IMG/VR virus record: IMGVR_UViG_3300037963_003546
Span: 1-43,311 of that record
Source: a virus
Strand: one strand, 5' to 3'
Length of the DNA: 43,311 nt
In this document: positions 1-5,723 of the stretch, piece after piece
Layout of the letters: each line of letters starts with the position of its first letter
Numbering within the stretch: the first letter of the stretch is position 1
Notes under the pieces: model-generated
Databases searched by the model: none
Seen by the model: the letters and a program-made list of their open reading frames with translations, nothing else
What the model was told of the DNA's origin: nothing
Translations under genes and position numbers: made by a program

Positions 1-109
1 GCATCCCAGAACCCTACAAAAAAACCGCAATAATCGCAATTAATGCTTAACAACGGAAAATTTTTCCTGTAGAAAAAACGGACTACCACAAACGAAAGGA
101 AACAAAGAC
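1..109. other. Upstream region of the left operon
   Basis: This stretch is AT-rich and has no convincing gene. It holds a perfect short palindrome, GGAAAA-T-TTTTCC (55-67), and the purine-rich Shine-Dalgarno of the first gene. No clear sigma-70 promoter was seen, so the promoter may lie beyond the window edge. Confidence 0.4.
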
Positions 110-322
110 ATGATTGCAGCTTATACACTCGGGATGATTATCTCGCTAATACTCGGCCTCGCGCTCGGTTTCTGCGCCGCCGGATTTCTCATACATTGGG
201 TCGCCGTTGGCGGCATCACCTCAGCCATCCTGGCCGGCGCATTTTTCTTTTTAATGTGTTGCTTTGTGTGGATGTCCATCGACTTGCGCGATTGCGCCGA
301 CGCTGAAAGGCGGTGGGGTTGA
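110..322 (+). CDS. Small two-helix membrane protein
   Basis: A 70-residue protein that appears to be almost entirely two hydrophobic helices (about residues 3-28 and 33-55), followed by a short charged tail containing DLRDCADAERR. This suggests a small inner-membrane protein. The ATG has an AAGGAAAC-type ribosome site just upstream. Its TGA overlaps the ATG of the next gene (TGATG), so the two are probably translationally coupled. No family was recognised. Early membrane peptides of temperate phages are sometimes superinfection-exclusion or lysis-control factors, but nothing here proves either role. Confidence 0.6.
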   Translation: MIAAYTLGMIISLILGLALGFCAAGFLIHWVAVGGITSAILAGAFFFLMCCFVWMSIDLRDCADAERRWG

Positions 323-609
323 TGTTTGAACGCTTCACATATCATCGCGATTCGGGCCACGGTTGGCTCGAAGTCACAACCGCCCAGGTGGTCGAGGTCG
401 GCCTGACCTTGTCGGCCTTCTCTCAATACTCCTACCTTGATGACGGCGGCGTCCTCTATCTCGAAGAAGACATGGACATGGTGACCTTTTGTCGCGCTTA
501 CCAGCGGACACATGGTTACCTTCCGCCCATGGCCGTGGTCGATTACCCAGGCGATGCGCCGATGCGGCAACTGGATCACCTCCAGCCGATGACGGCGGCG
601 GTGGCCTAA
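322..609 (+). CDS. Hypothetical phage protein with HGWLEV motif
   Basis: A 95-residue acidic protein. The start is taken as the ATG that overlaps the stop of the preceding gene; a GTG nine bases earlier is in frame but less likely. The segments GHGWLEV, FSQYSYLDDGG and YLEEDMDMVTF resemble a small soluble family, common in phages and plasmids, whose members carry a GHGWL core and a LEED motif. The function of that family is not known to me. It forms a coupled pair with the membrane protein before it. Confidence 0.6.
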   Translation: MFERFTYHRDSGHGWLEVTTAQVVEVGLTLSAFSQYSYLDDGGVLYLEEDMDMVTFCRAYQRTHGYLPPMAVVDYPGDAPMRQLDHLQPMTAAVA

Positions 610-637
610 CCGCTGCAAAATCGCGCATCAAGCGCCC

Positions 638-668
638 ATGCCCGGAGCCGGAAACGGTGGCCGGGCAT
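638..668 (+). other. Nested intergenic hairpin
   Basis: ATGCCCGG (638-645) pairs with CCGGGCAT (661-668), and an inner CCG-GAAA-CGG tetraloop stem (648-657) nests inside it. No T-tract follows, so this is more likely an mRNA-stability, processing or attenuation element between the genes ending at 609 and starting at 701 than a strong terminator. Confidence 0.5.
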
Positions 669-700
669 TCGGGCATCTATCACACAGAAAGGGAAAGAAA

Positions 701-889
701 ATGGAACCCAAAGATTTATTGAAAGGCACGGACTCCACACACGTCCTGTACAAGACAGATTTTAAAGACCCCAGTTTTTGGGACTATCTGCTAACGGCGC
801 ACTATGCCGCAGTTACAGATGCCGACAAAAGCATAATGGACAGCGTCGAATCGGTGACGATTCGCGCGCACATTATCGACGCATCATAG
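701..889 (+). CDS. Hypothetical small acidic protein
   Basis: A 62-residue protein. The ATG at 701 was chosen because AGAAAGGGAAAG lies directly upstream, whereas an earlier in-frame ATG at 638 lies inside the hairpin stem. It is soluble, with a central FKDPSFWDYLLTAHYA stretch. No family was recognised. It sits in a run of four small same-strand genes with short gaps. Confidence 0.55.
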   Translation: MEPKDLLKGTDSTHVLYKTDFKDPSFWDYLLTAHYAAVTDADKSIMDSVESVTIRAHIIDAS

Positions 890-900
890 GGGGACAGCTG

Positions 901-1098
901 ATGGATATCCAAAAAGGTGACCGCATCACGTTCCGCGCCCCGACACGTTACGACTGCCGGACGGCTACGCGCATTGTGTCCGGCATTGTTCGTGATCGAG
1001 GAAAACTTCATCGCGTTTTGGTGCGCTACCACGGACACAAAAATTTTCGGGTCCGGGTTGGCGAGATTTTTGACATAGAGAAAATGGGGGGCAGCTGA
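901..1098 (+). CDS. Small basic protein, SH3-like barrel fold possible
   Basis: A 65-residue, strongly basic protein starting at the ATG after GGGGGACAGCTG. The alternation of a KGDRITFRAP segment, a short basic turn and two strands (IVSGIVRDRG, VLVRYHG) is what small SH3-like barrels often look like. That fold call is inference. Its TGA overlaps the next ATG (TGATG), and both junctions use the same G-rich CAGCTGATG arrangement. Confidence 0.55.
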   Translation: MDIQKGDRITFRAPTRYDCRTATRIVSGIVRDRGKLHRVLVRYHGHKNFRVRVGEIFDIEKMGGS

Positions 1099-1322
1099 TG
1101 ACCAACGTAGAACGCATCACGCACATCATGGATTTTTCGAAGGCTGGGCCAATGGCGCAAATGCTAGTCATGCACTCGGTCCGCACCGTTTGCGAAAACA
1201 TTGTTGCCGACGAGCAAAAGACCCTGGCAGCGATGGAGAACAATTTGATCGATGGCGCTGCCTGGATCAAAACGGCGCGAATTGTCCTCGAAGAATTGGA
1301 AGCGGAGGACTTCAGCCGATAA
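1098..1322 (+). CDS. Hypothetical small helical protein
   Basis: A 74-residue, mainly helical protein whose ATG overlaps the stop of the previous gene, with a GGGGGGCAG ribosome site. The C-terminal half (WIKTARIVLEELEAED) is amphipathic. No domain was recognised. It is the last gene before an intrinsic terminator, so it closes the first transcription unit of the left operon. Confidence 0.55.
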   Translation: MTNVERITHIMDFSKAGPMAQMLVMHSVRTVCENIVADEQKTLAAMENNLIDGAAWIKTARIVLEELEAEDFSR

Positions 1323-1346
1323 CCCCGCCCGGGATATTTGCCCACT

Positions 1347-1371
1347 AACCCGGCCTTAGTGCCGGGTTTTT
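1347..1371 (+). terminator. Rho-independent terminator
   Basis: AACCCGGC (1347-1354) pairs perfectly with GCCGGGTT (1361-1368) around a CTTAGT loop, and the T-run is at 1367-1371. It lies 25 bases after the stop at 1322 and ends the first group of small genes. Confidence 0.85.
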
Positions 1372-1406
1372 GGGTAGTTACTACCACCAGAAAGGATAAC
1401 AAGCCT

Positions 1407-2138
1407 ATGACACTTTCAACCCAAGAAATCAGCCGCAACGGCAAGTGCGGCCCGATCTCATCAACCTACCGAGCCGGAGGGGCATCGATGTTTGGCAGCT
1501 GCCCCAGCACGTGCAGCCTTTGCAGCAATCCGCAAGCGGCCGCCACCGACATCGACCACGACTACATGCGCGCCGTTTATGAGGCCGTACCGAGAGGCGG
1601 CGTGGCTTTCACGTTCACCCACTTCCACCGCAGCCGGTGGGCGCACCGCTACCCACCCAAGCAAGGCCGCACGACGATCAATCACAGCTGCGACAGCCTA
1701 GCCGTCGCTAAGGCATCCCTGGCCGCTGGTGTGCCAACGGCAATGAATATAACGCCGAGTGAATATTTGAAGGCTCGGGAACAAGGCGTAAAAGTGAAAA
1801 CCTGTCCGCTGGCCTCGATCTCGAAAAAATCCGACAAGAACAGTGGCCGCAATTGCAGCAACTGCGGCGGGAGTCGTGGCCCCATCTGCGCGTGGCCGGA
1901 TCGGGATTTCATCGTGGCATTCATCAACCACGGATCGGCTGCCAAGCGCGCCGCCGACCCGAAAGCACCCGGCGGGTGCTATGCTGAGAGTGGATATTAT
2001 ACGCGAATGCACTGGCATCAGCTGGGCAAGCGCGACCAGCCGGAGTCGGACAGCGTCAAGGTCCGAGCGTTTGCGAAGTCACTTCCGTGGGGCCGGGTGC
2101 TGCGCCATCACATCGCCGGAGATGTTGGGAAAATATGA
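1407..2138 (+). CDS. Cys-rich phage protein with CP..C motifs (putative metal or Fe-S binding)
   Basis: A 243-residue protein. The ATG at 1407 follows AGAAAGGATAAC; upstream in-frame codons run through the terminator and are rejected. The N-terminus has NGKCGPIS and then SCPSTCSLC. The middle has a histidine-rich stretch, a segment SLAVAKASLAAGVPTAMNI, then CPLAS, CSNCGG and ICAWP. This arrangement (NxKTGPI-like start, CP..C pairs, a segment about an A..G.P residue, a second Cys cluster) matches a widespread uncharacterised phage family. Eleven or more cysteines suggest a zinc or iron-sulfur site. The biochemical function is unknown. Confidence 0.65.
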   Translation: MTLSTQEISRNGKCGPISSTYRAGGASMFGSCPSTCSLCSNPQAAATDIDHDYMRAVYEAVPRGGVAFTFTHFHRSRWAHRYPPKQGRTTINHSCDSLAVAKASLAAGVPTAMNITPSEYLKAREQGVKVKTCPLASISKKSDKNSGRNCSNCGGSRGPICAWPDRDFIVAFINHGSAAKRAADPKAPGGCYAESGYYTRMHWHQLGKRDQPESDSVKVRAFAKSLPWGRVLRHHIAGDVGKI

Positions 2139-2145
2139 GGGACTT

Positions 2146-2163
2146 GCGGGGGTGCGCCCCCGC
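2146..2163 (+). terminator. GC-rich hairpin with weak T-tract
   Basis: GCGGGGG (2146-2152) pairs perfectly with CCCCCGC (2157-2163) around a TGCG loop and is followed by CTTT. It begins eight bases after the stop at 2138. The short T-run makes it at best a weak or partial terminator. Confidence 0.5.
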
Positions 2164-2167
2164 CTTT

Positions 2168-2198
2168 CCCCCAAGTGCTGACGCCCAGCATTTGGGGG
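2168..2198 (+). other. Long stable stem-loop
   Basis: CCCCCAAGTGCTG (2168-2180) pairs with CAGCATTTGGGGG (2186-2198) with one G-T wobble around an ACGCC loop, giving a 13-bp stem without a T-tract. It follows the hairpin at 2146 by only four bases. The tandem pair may form one leader or attenuator structure in front of the gene at 2234. Confidence 0.6.
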
Positions 2199-2233
2199 AG
2201 AGCAACCCGCCTCCACAATGGAAAGGAACAAAA

Positions 2234-2455
2234 ATGACCTGTAAACACAACGGAACCGAGACTTTTTACATTCCCCGTGGCTTCTCGCATCGCGAGGTCG
2301 AGGTTTCTTGCGGGAATACCAACCCTTTCGGGGGTCGTGCCGTGTGCGACAAGTGCGCGGCTGATCCGGCTGAGATGCGCCGGATTGAGCAGCACGAGGA
2401 AACCATCGAGGCCGATAACGCCGCGCTACGATCCGCTGGCTGGGGGGAAATGTGA
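2234..2455 (+). CDS. Small zinc-finger-like protein
   Basis: A 73-residue protein starting at the ATG after AATGGAAAGGAACAAAA. It has CKH near the N-terminus, then SCGNTNPFGGRAVCDKCA, so four cysteines and a histidine could form a zinc knuckle. A helical acidic tail (RRIEQHEETIEADNAAL) follows. It is probably a small nucleic-acid- or protein-binding accessory factor. No named family was assigned. The stop overlaps the GTG start of the next gene (GTGA). Confidence 0.6.
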   Translation: MTCKHNGTETFYIPRGFSHREVEVSCGNTNPFGGRAVCDKCAADPAEMRRIEQHEETIEADNAALRSAGWGEM

Positions 2456-2553
2456 AAGCATTTCTCGCCGATCTGGCCGACGCCCTGGCGCTGATCGTGC
2501 TGGCCGTGGTCGTGATTTTCGGATTGCCGATTTTAAAGATTCTTATCAACTGA
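2452..2553 (+). CDS. 33-residue single-pass membrane peptide
   Basis: This reading frame starts with GTG overlapping the preceding stop (GTGA), with a GGGGGG run four bases upstream as ribosome site. It encodes 33 residues: a short amphipathic N-terminus (MKAFLADLADAL) followed by a hydrophobic helix (ALIVLAVVVIFGLPILKILI). The overlap, ribosome site and clean transmembrane helix support a real gene. The function is unknown; tiny phage membrane peptides include lysis regulators and host-membrane effectors. Confidence 0.55.
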   Translation: MKAFLADLADALALIVLAVVVIFGLPILKILIN

Positions 2554-2559
2554 CGGGAT

Positions 2560-2590
2560 GGGCTGGCGAGGCTACCACACCTCCCAGCCC
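2560..2590 (+). other. Intergenic inverted repeat
   Basis: GGGCTGG (2560-2566) and CCAGCCC (2584-2590) form a 7-bp stem between the membrane peptide and the next gene. No T-tract follows. It probably affects mRNA folding or stability. Confidence 0.4.
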
Positions 2591-2622
2591 GTGACCGTCG
2601 CATGGAGAAAGGAACCACACTG

Positions 2623-2838
2623 ATGACGATAAATAATTGCTTACCATATCCCCTGCCGCCGGAAAAGTTCGCCGAGGCTTGCAGTGAAATTTTCGGCAGT
2701 GAATGGCGAAAGGAACTGAGTGAAAAAATCCGAGTGGATTACAGGTCAGTGAAAAATTGGGAAACAGGCAGAGTGAAAGTACCGGGCTCTGTTGTTTTTG
2801 CGTTGAATGTAGTGAAAAATCATTGCGGGAGAGGTTAG
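2623..2838 (+). CDS. Small helix-turn-helix protein (XRE/Aca-like)
   Basis: A 71-residue protein. The ATG at 2623 was preferred over 2602 because GAGAAAGGAACC is correctly spaced before it. The stretch from EKIRVDYRSVKNWETGRVKVPGSV reads as helix, turn and recognition helix, with the SVKNWETGR signature of XRE-type domains. It is probably a DNA-binding regulator of this small-gene cluster. In position and size it resembles anti-CRISPR-associated (Aca) regulators, which is analogy only. The next gene begins immediately after its stop. Confidence 0.6.
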   Translation: MTINNCLPYPLPPEKFAEACSEIFGSEWRKELSEKIRVDYRSVKNWETGRVKVPGSVVFALNVVKNHCGRG

Positions 2839-3087
2839 ATGACCAAACAAATTGAAAATGGCTACGCCTTTGGGCGTGAACTGGCCCTCGATGTCCTCGA
2901 AGCTGCTGACAACAACGGCAAAGACTATCGGCCTAACGATGTGTTCGCCGGAATTTTAACGACTTTAATGCACGGGCTGTACGCGATAGCCCCAACCGAG
3001 GAGGCAGCGGAGGATATCATTTCTTTTGCGACCTCAACAGCGTTGAGGGATTGGGAGGCAGAGAAGAAGAAGCGGGGAGAAGGATGA
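2839..3087 (+). CDS. Hypothetical small helical protein
   Basis: An 82-residue acidic protein whose ATG follows the TAG of the HTH gene directly, with GGGAGAGG as ribosome site. Two helical segments (FGRELALDVLEAAD, DVFAGILTTLMHGLYA) and a charged tail are visible. No family was recognised. Its stop overlaps the next start. The gene belongs to a coupled run of four unknown genes ending at 4107. Confidence 0.55.
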   Translation: MTKQIENGYAFGRELALDVLEAADNNGKDYRPNDVFAGILTTLMHGLYAIAPTEEAAEDIISFATSTALRDWEAEKKKRGEG

Positions 3088-3578
3088 TGGAAAGATTACC
3101 AACGCCTAATGACGATTGGTCGCAAGTCTACACTGTAATTCATACGCTCGTTAATGACTGGTTGGGTGAGACAAAGATGCTGGCAGAACCAGTGCGGCGC
3201 GATGGTGATGTGTCATTGATGCCAACGTCTGATGAAAAGTACGATGAGCGAACAGGCGACTATAAAAAACCGTCAACGTGGTGTGACCAAGACTTACTGT
3301 CAGATTTGATGGATGGCTGCACCGGAAACACGATTGCCACATACATTTCTGGCATGGGTTTGCGCTCAGAAAAAATCGGCGATGTACTGCAAGACAAAGT
3401 GCAAGACGCTATTGAAGACTTGTTTCTAGAGGTCAATTCAGTAGATGCCAGCGAGCGGTCCAACTTTGACTTTGAGCCTTACCACGATGACCTGCGTGAA
3501 ATGGCGTATGACGTTCTGGATGATATGAAAAATTACACCCTTCAATCTGTAGTTAATGAGACAAAGGGAGAAGGATGA
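3084..3578 (+). CDS. Hypothetical acidic protein
   Basis: A 164-residue protein. The start is the first ATG of ATGATG, which overlaps the previous stop and follows GGGGAGAAGG; the ATG at 3087 is an equivalent alternative. It is highly acidic, for example DFEPYHDDLREMAYDVLDDM near the C-terminus, and has no signal peptide or membrane segment. No family was recognised. Strong acidity is common among phage proteins that mimic DNA or bind host enzymes, but nothing specific supports that here. Confidence 0.6.
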   Translation: MMERLPTPNDDWSQVYTVIHTLVNDWLGETKMLAEPVRRDGDVSLMPTSDEKYDERTGDYKKPSTWCDQDLLSDLMDGCTGNTIATYISGMGLRSEKIGDVLQDKVQDAIEDLFLEVNSVDASERSNFDFEPYHDDLREMAYDVLDDMKNYTLQSVVNETKGEG

Positions 3579-3772
3579 TGCGAATTGTCCAAACCAAATT
3601 CACTGAGCATGGCCCTGTTCAAATACAGGATCACGGCTCTGCTTTCCTTGTGAGCTACCCAGATCAAAACAATCCTGGGCATCAGCGCGAAAAGACTTTC
3701 GACAAGATTTTTCCAACAGCATGGAACGACGCGCAAGCGTATGCCGCTGAGAAGCGTAGGGGAGAAAGGTGA
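3575..3772 (+). CDS. Hypothetical small protein
   Basis: A 65-residue soluble protein beginning at ATGATG within the same 15-base junction (GGGAGAAGGATGATG) as the gene before it. The sequence alternates short strands (RIVQTKF, PVQIQDHG, AFLVSYPD) with a C-terminal helix. No family was recognised. Its stop overlaps the start of the next gene. Confidence 0.55.
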   Translation: MMRIVQTKFTEHGPVQIQDHGSAFLVSYPDQNNPGHQREKTFDKIFPTAWNDAQAYAAEKRRGER

Positions 3773-4107
3773 TGAGCATCCGTGATGAATTGATGGACGA
3801 ACATAAAGAGTGCCTTGCTGACGAGGCATTGCGCGAACAAGCCAAGCAAGCCTTACCGCTTGCCAAAGAACGCTATGACCGCGCCCGTGGTAATGCTGAT
3901 TACCACGCCGCCGATACGGCAGCTGCTGGCGGCAGCGAAAGCCACTGGACAAACAGCGGCGGTGAAGACGCCTATGTCGGCGAACTTGTATCCCGACGGC
4001 ACTATGAATTGCTTAAAGCGTTTGTCGAAGGCCAAACAGAGTTGGGTAGTGTCGGCTACTTTATAAGGGATGATCTAACCAAAGCGATCACCAAAACAAC
4101 GGCCTAA
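3772..4107 (+). CDS. Hypothetical helical protein
   Basis: A 111-residue protein. The ATG at 3772 lies seven bases after GGGAG and overlaps the previous stop; the GTG at 3769 is also in frame. It is mostly helical and charged, with an N-terminal DELMDEHKECLADEAL stretch. No domain was recognised. It is the last gene of the coupled run and is followed ten bases later by a strong terminator. Confidence 0.55.
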   Translation: MSIRDELMDEHKECLADEALREQAKQALPLAKERYDRARGNADYHAADTAAAGGSESHWTNSGGEDAYVGELVSRRHYELLKAFVEGQTELGSVGYFIRDDLTKAITKTTA

Positions 4108-4116
4108 TCGGCCATC

Positions 4117-4148
4117 ACCCCCCGGCCCCGGCTGGGGGGTATTTTTTT
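4117..4148 (+). terminator. Rho-independent terminator
   Basis: ACCCCCCGGC and its partner GCTGGGGGGT (stem 4117-4140, one G-T wobble) are followed by a run of seven Ts at 4142-4148. It ends the 2623-4107 operon. Confidence 0.9.
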
Positions 4149-4395
4149 GCCAATTTTCAAAAATCCCGAAAAACCCGAAAAAACGATTTCTTCGAGAATC
4201 ATTTCATTTTTTCGGATTCAAAATCAGTGACTTAATTTTCCGACTCCCAAAAACCCGAGTGTTTCTGGGGCTTTCAGCCGTTTTTCAAAAAGTCGCGTGT
4301 TATAATGGGTCAACAAGCGGGGCAAATCCCGTCGCTATTTTACACTTTGAATATTGACCGTGTTGCCGTGGCTCTCACCATGAAGGGAGATTGTC
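4149..4395 (+). promoter_or_regulatory. Promoter and leader region for the 4396 gene
   Basis: This 247-base AT-rich gap holds an extended -10 element TGTTATAAT (4298-4306) without a good -35 box, which is typical of extended -10 promoters. It gives a leader of about 80 bases containing a GCGGG...CCCG small hairpin. Runs of A followed by CCCG recur between 4160 and 4200. No open reading frame is supported here. Confidence 0.55.
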
Positions 4396-4839
4396 ATGGT
4401 AACATTCCAAGAAAACGATGGTGGCCGCTCGGCTTACTTTAAGGGCCGTGCTGGTGACTGTGTCACCCGTGCCGTCGCCATCGCATCTGGCCTCGACTAC
4501 AAAGAGGTCTACGATACTCTTGCTGAAGGCAACGCCGCGCAGCGCAAATCAAAGCGCACTGCAAAGCGGACCCGCAGCGCGAGGAACGGCATCTACACCC
4601 AGCGCAAGTGGTTTAAGGACTACATGACCAGCTTGGGTTTTACCTGGGTGCCGCTCATGTCCATCGGGTCAGGTTGTCAGGTTCATCTGAAAAGTGATGA
4701 ACTGCCGACCACGGGTCGTTTGGTTCTATCTCTTTCTAAACACAATGCTGCTTACATCGATGGTGTGCTTCACGACACTTACGATTGCAGCCGCGAAGGC
4801 ACCCGGTGTGTTTACGGGTACTGGAGGAAAGAAGGATGA
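4396..4839 (+). CDS. Putative papain-like cysteine peptidase-fold protein
   Basis: A 147-residue soluble protein. GDCVTRAVAIASGLDYKEVY (Cys22) begins the long helix typical of papain/C39-like folds, and KHNAAYIDGVLHDTYD supplies His116 and Asp127 in the expected strand-turn-strand, so a Cys-His-Asp triad can be proposed. Similar short phage proteins with a DC..RA helix and a KH...DG..HD motif are common. Whether they cleave peptides, amides or nothing is not established. It has its own extended -10 promoter and an overlapping partner gene downstream. The middle (residues 48-64) is an unusually basic insertion rich in KRT and RS. Confidence 0.6.
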   Translation: MVTFQENDGGRSAYFKGRAGDCVTRAVAIASGLDYKEVYDTLAEGNAAQRKSKRTAKRTRSARNGIYTQRKWFKDYMTSLGFTWVPLMSIGSGCQVHLKSDELPTTGRLVLSLSKHNAAYIDGVLHDTYDCSREGTRCVYGYWRKEG

Positions 4840-5021
4840 ACATAAACGAACTCGATCCTGACACCCTCAAAAAACTTGGTTTGAAAAAACCAAGACAGAA
4901 AACATTCACTGCCGAACACGAACGCAAATATGCGATCAAGGTTTTGAATGTTATCCACGAACTCTCACAGACAGAGAGGTCGAGGGTCTTACGCCGCGCT
5001 GGTCAAATGAACAGCGCATAA
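4836..5021 (+). CDS. Small basic partner protein
   Basis: A 61-residue basic, helical protein whose ATG overlaps the stop of the peptidase-like gene (ATGA), with GGAGGAAAGAAGG as ribosome site. The C-terminal part (IKVLNVIHELSQTERSRVLRRAGQM) looks like a helix-turn-helix-like bundle. Coupled translation suggests it works with the product of the gene before it. No family was recognised. Confidence 0.55.
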   Translation: MNINELDPDTLKKLGLKKPRQKTFTAEHERKYAIKVLNVIHELSQTERSRVLRRAGQMNSA

Positions 5022-5094
5022 AGCAGAAGCGCCCAGGGCTGCAACCCTAGACGCCTCTCAGTAACTTCAAACACGCGACGGTAACACGGTCTTA

Positions 5095-5421
5095 TCACCC
5101 CGGTCCAGGCCGGGGTTTTCTTTTGCGTCCTTTGTCGGTGATTCGGTACAGCCATCCGGCCTCACGCACACCGGCCCCCAGGCGCAGATCGACCTTGGGC
5201 TTTTGATACCGCTCGACCCCTTCGAGGCGCAGCAGCCGAGCCAACGTGCCGTGGAGAATATCTCTGTCCATCGATAGTGACTTGCGGATCTGGGTTTGGG
5301 TGCGGAATAGCCCATCGTCCAGCAGATCGAGGATTGCAGCTGCATGACCCACGGTCCAATCGTAGTTATGATTGACCTTGTTTCCCTCGATATTTACCGA
5401 TCTGCGCTTCCATCCAGCCAT
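5095..5421 (-). CDS. Winged-helix DNA-binding protein (MarR-like fold)
   Basis: A 108-residue basic protein. The segment AAILDLLDDGLFRTQTQIRKSL, then RDILHGTLARLLRLEGVERYQ, then WLYRITDKGRKRK gives the helix, recognition helix and wing of a MarR-like winged helix. It is probably a regulator or replication accessory. It is the last gene of the leftward replication operon, separated from the primase/helicase by 302 bases full of AATTGT repeats, which it may bind. A plus-strand terminator overlaps its 3' end. Confidence 0.65.
   Translation of the reverse strand: MAGWKRRSVNIEGNKVNHNYDWTVGHAAAILDLLDDGLFRTQTQIRKSLSMDRDILHGTLARLLRLEGVERYQKPKVDLRLGAGVREAGWLYRITDKGRKRKPRPGPG
5097..5124 (+). terminator. 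Rho-independent terminator inside a convergent gene
   Basis: ACCCCGG (5097-5103) pairs with CCGGGGT (5110-5116) around TCCAGG and is followed by TTTTCTTTT. It terminates the plus-strand genes. The same bases encode the last residues (RPGPG) of the minus-strand gene that ends at 5095. Confidence 0.8.
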
Positions 5422-5472
5422 GAAATAACTGTATTTTTCTAAGTGATTGAAACTAAACAGTGAAACTTAGTT

Positions 5473-5721
5473 AATTGTAATAATTGTTTTTCATACAATT
5501 TTCTTACAATTATCTAAGTCGTTGTTTTCATTGGTCCGAATCGAGATAATTGTAATAATTGTCATTTTTTGGGGGGGTCACCATATTCTGCCTCTCTGAT
5601 CCTCATTTTGGAATATGACGCTACCCCCCTATTTATAGACAATTATTACAATTATTAAGAATAATATATATAAATCATATACTTAAATAATTGTAAGATA
5701 ATTGTACGGTATACAATTATC
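5473..5721. repeat. AATTGT box cluster with large interrupted palindrome (candidate ori/operator)
   Basis: Eleven copies of AATTGT or its complement lie in about 246 bases: direct at 5473, 5482, 5548, 5557, 5689 and 5700; inverted at 5495, 5506, 5639, 5648 and 5713. The unit AATTGTAATAATTGT occurs at 5473-5487 and 5548-5562 and as an exact reverse complement at 5639-5653. Around the centre, three arm pairs match in order: 5545-5563 with 5638-5656 (18 of 19), GGGGGGT 5572-5578 with ACCCCCC 5623-5629, and CATATTC 5582-5588 with GAATATG 5611-5617. A perfect 10-bp inverted repeat, GATAATTGTA/TACAATTATC, spans 5697-5721. It could be a replication origin or an operator array; the sequence alone does not decide. 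Confidence 0.8.
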
Positions 5722-5723
5722 TC

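Noticed and set aside
1338-1406. Extension of the Cys-rich gene to an earlier start.
   Set aside because: The added codons run through the terminator stem; the ATG at 1407 has a good ribosome site.
5564-5637. A transposon end or insertion sequence at the mirrored arms.
   Set aside because: No transposase or target duplication is present, and the enclosed 74 bases are too short.
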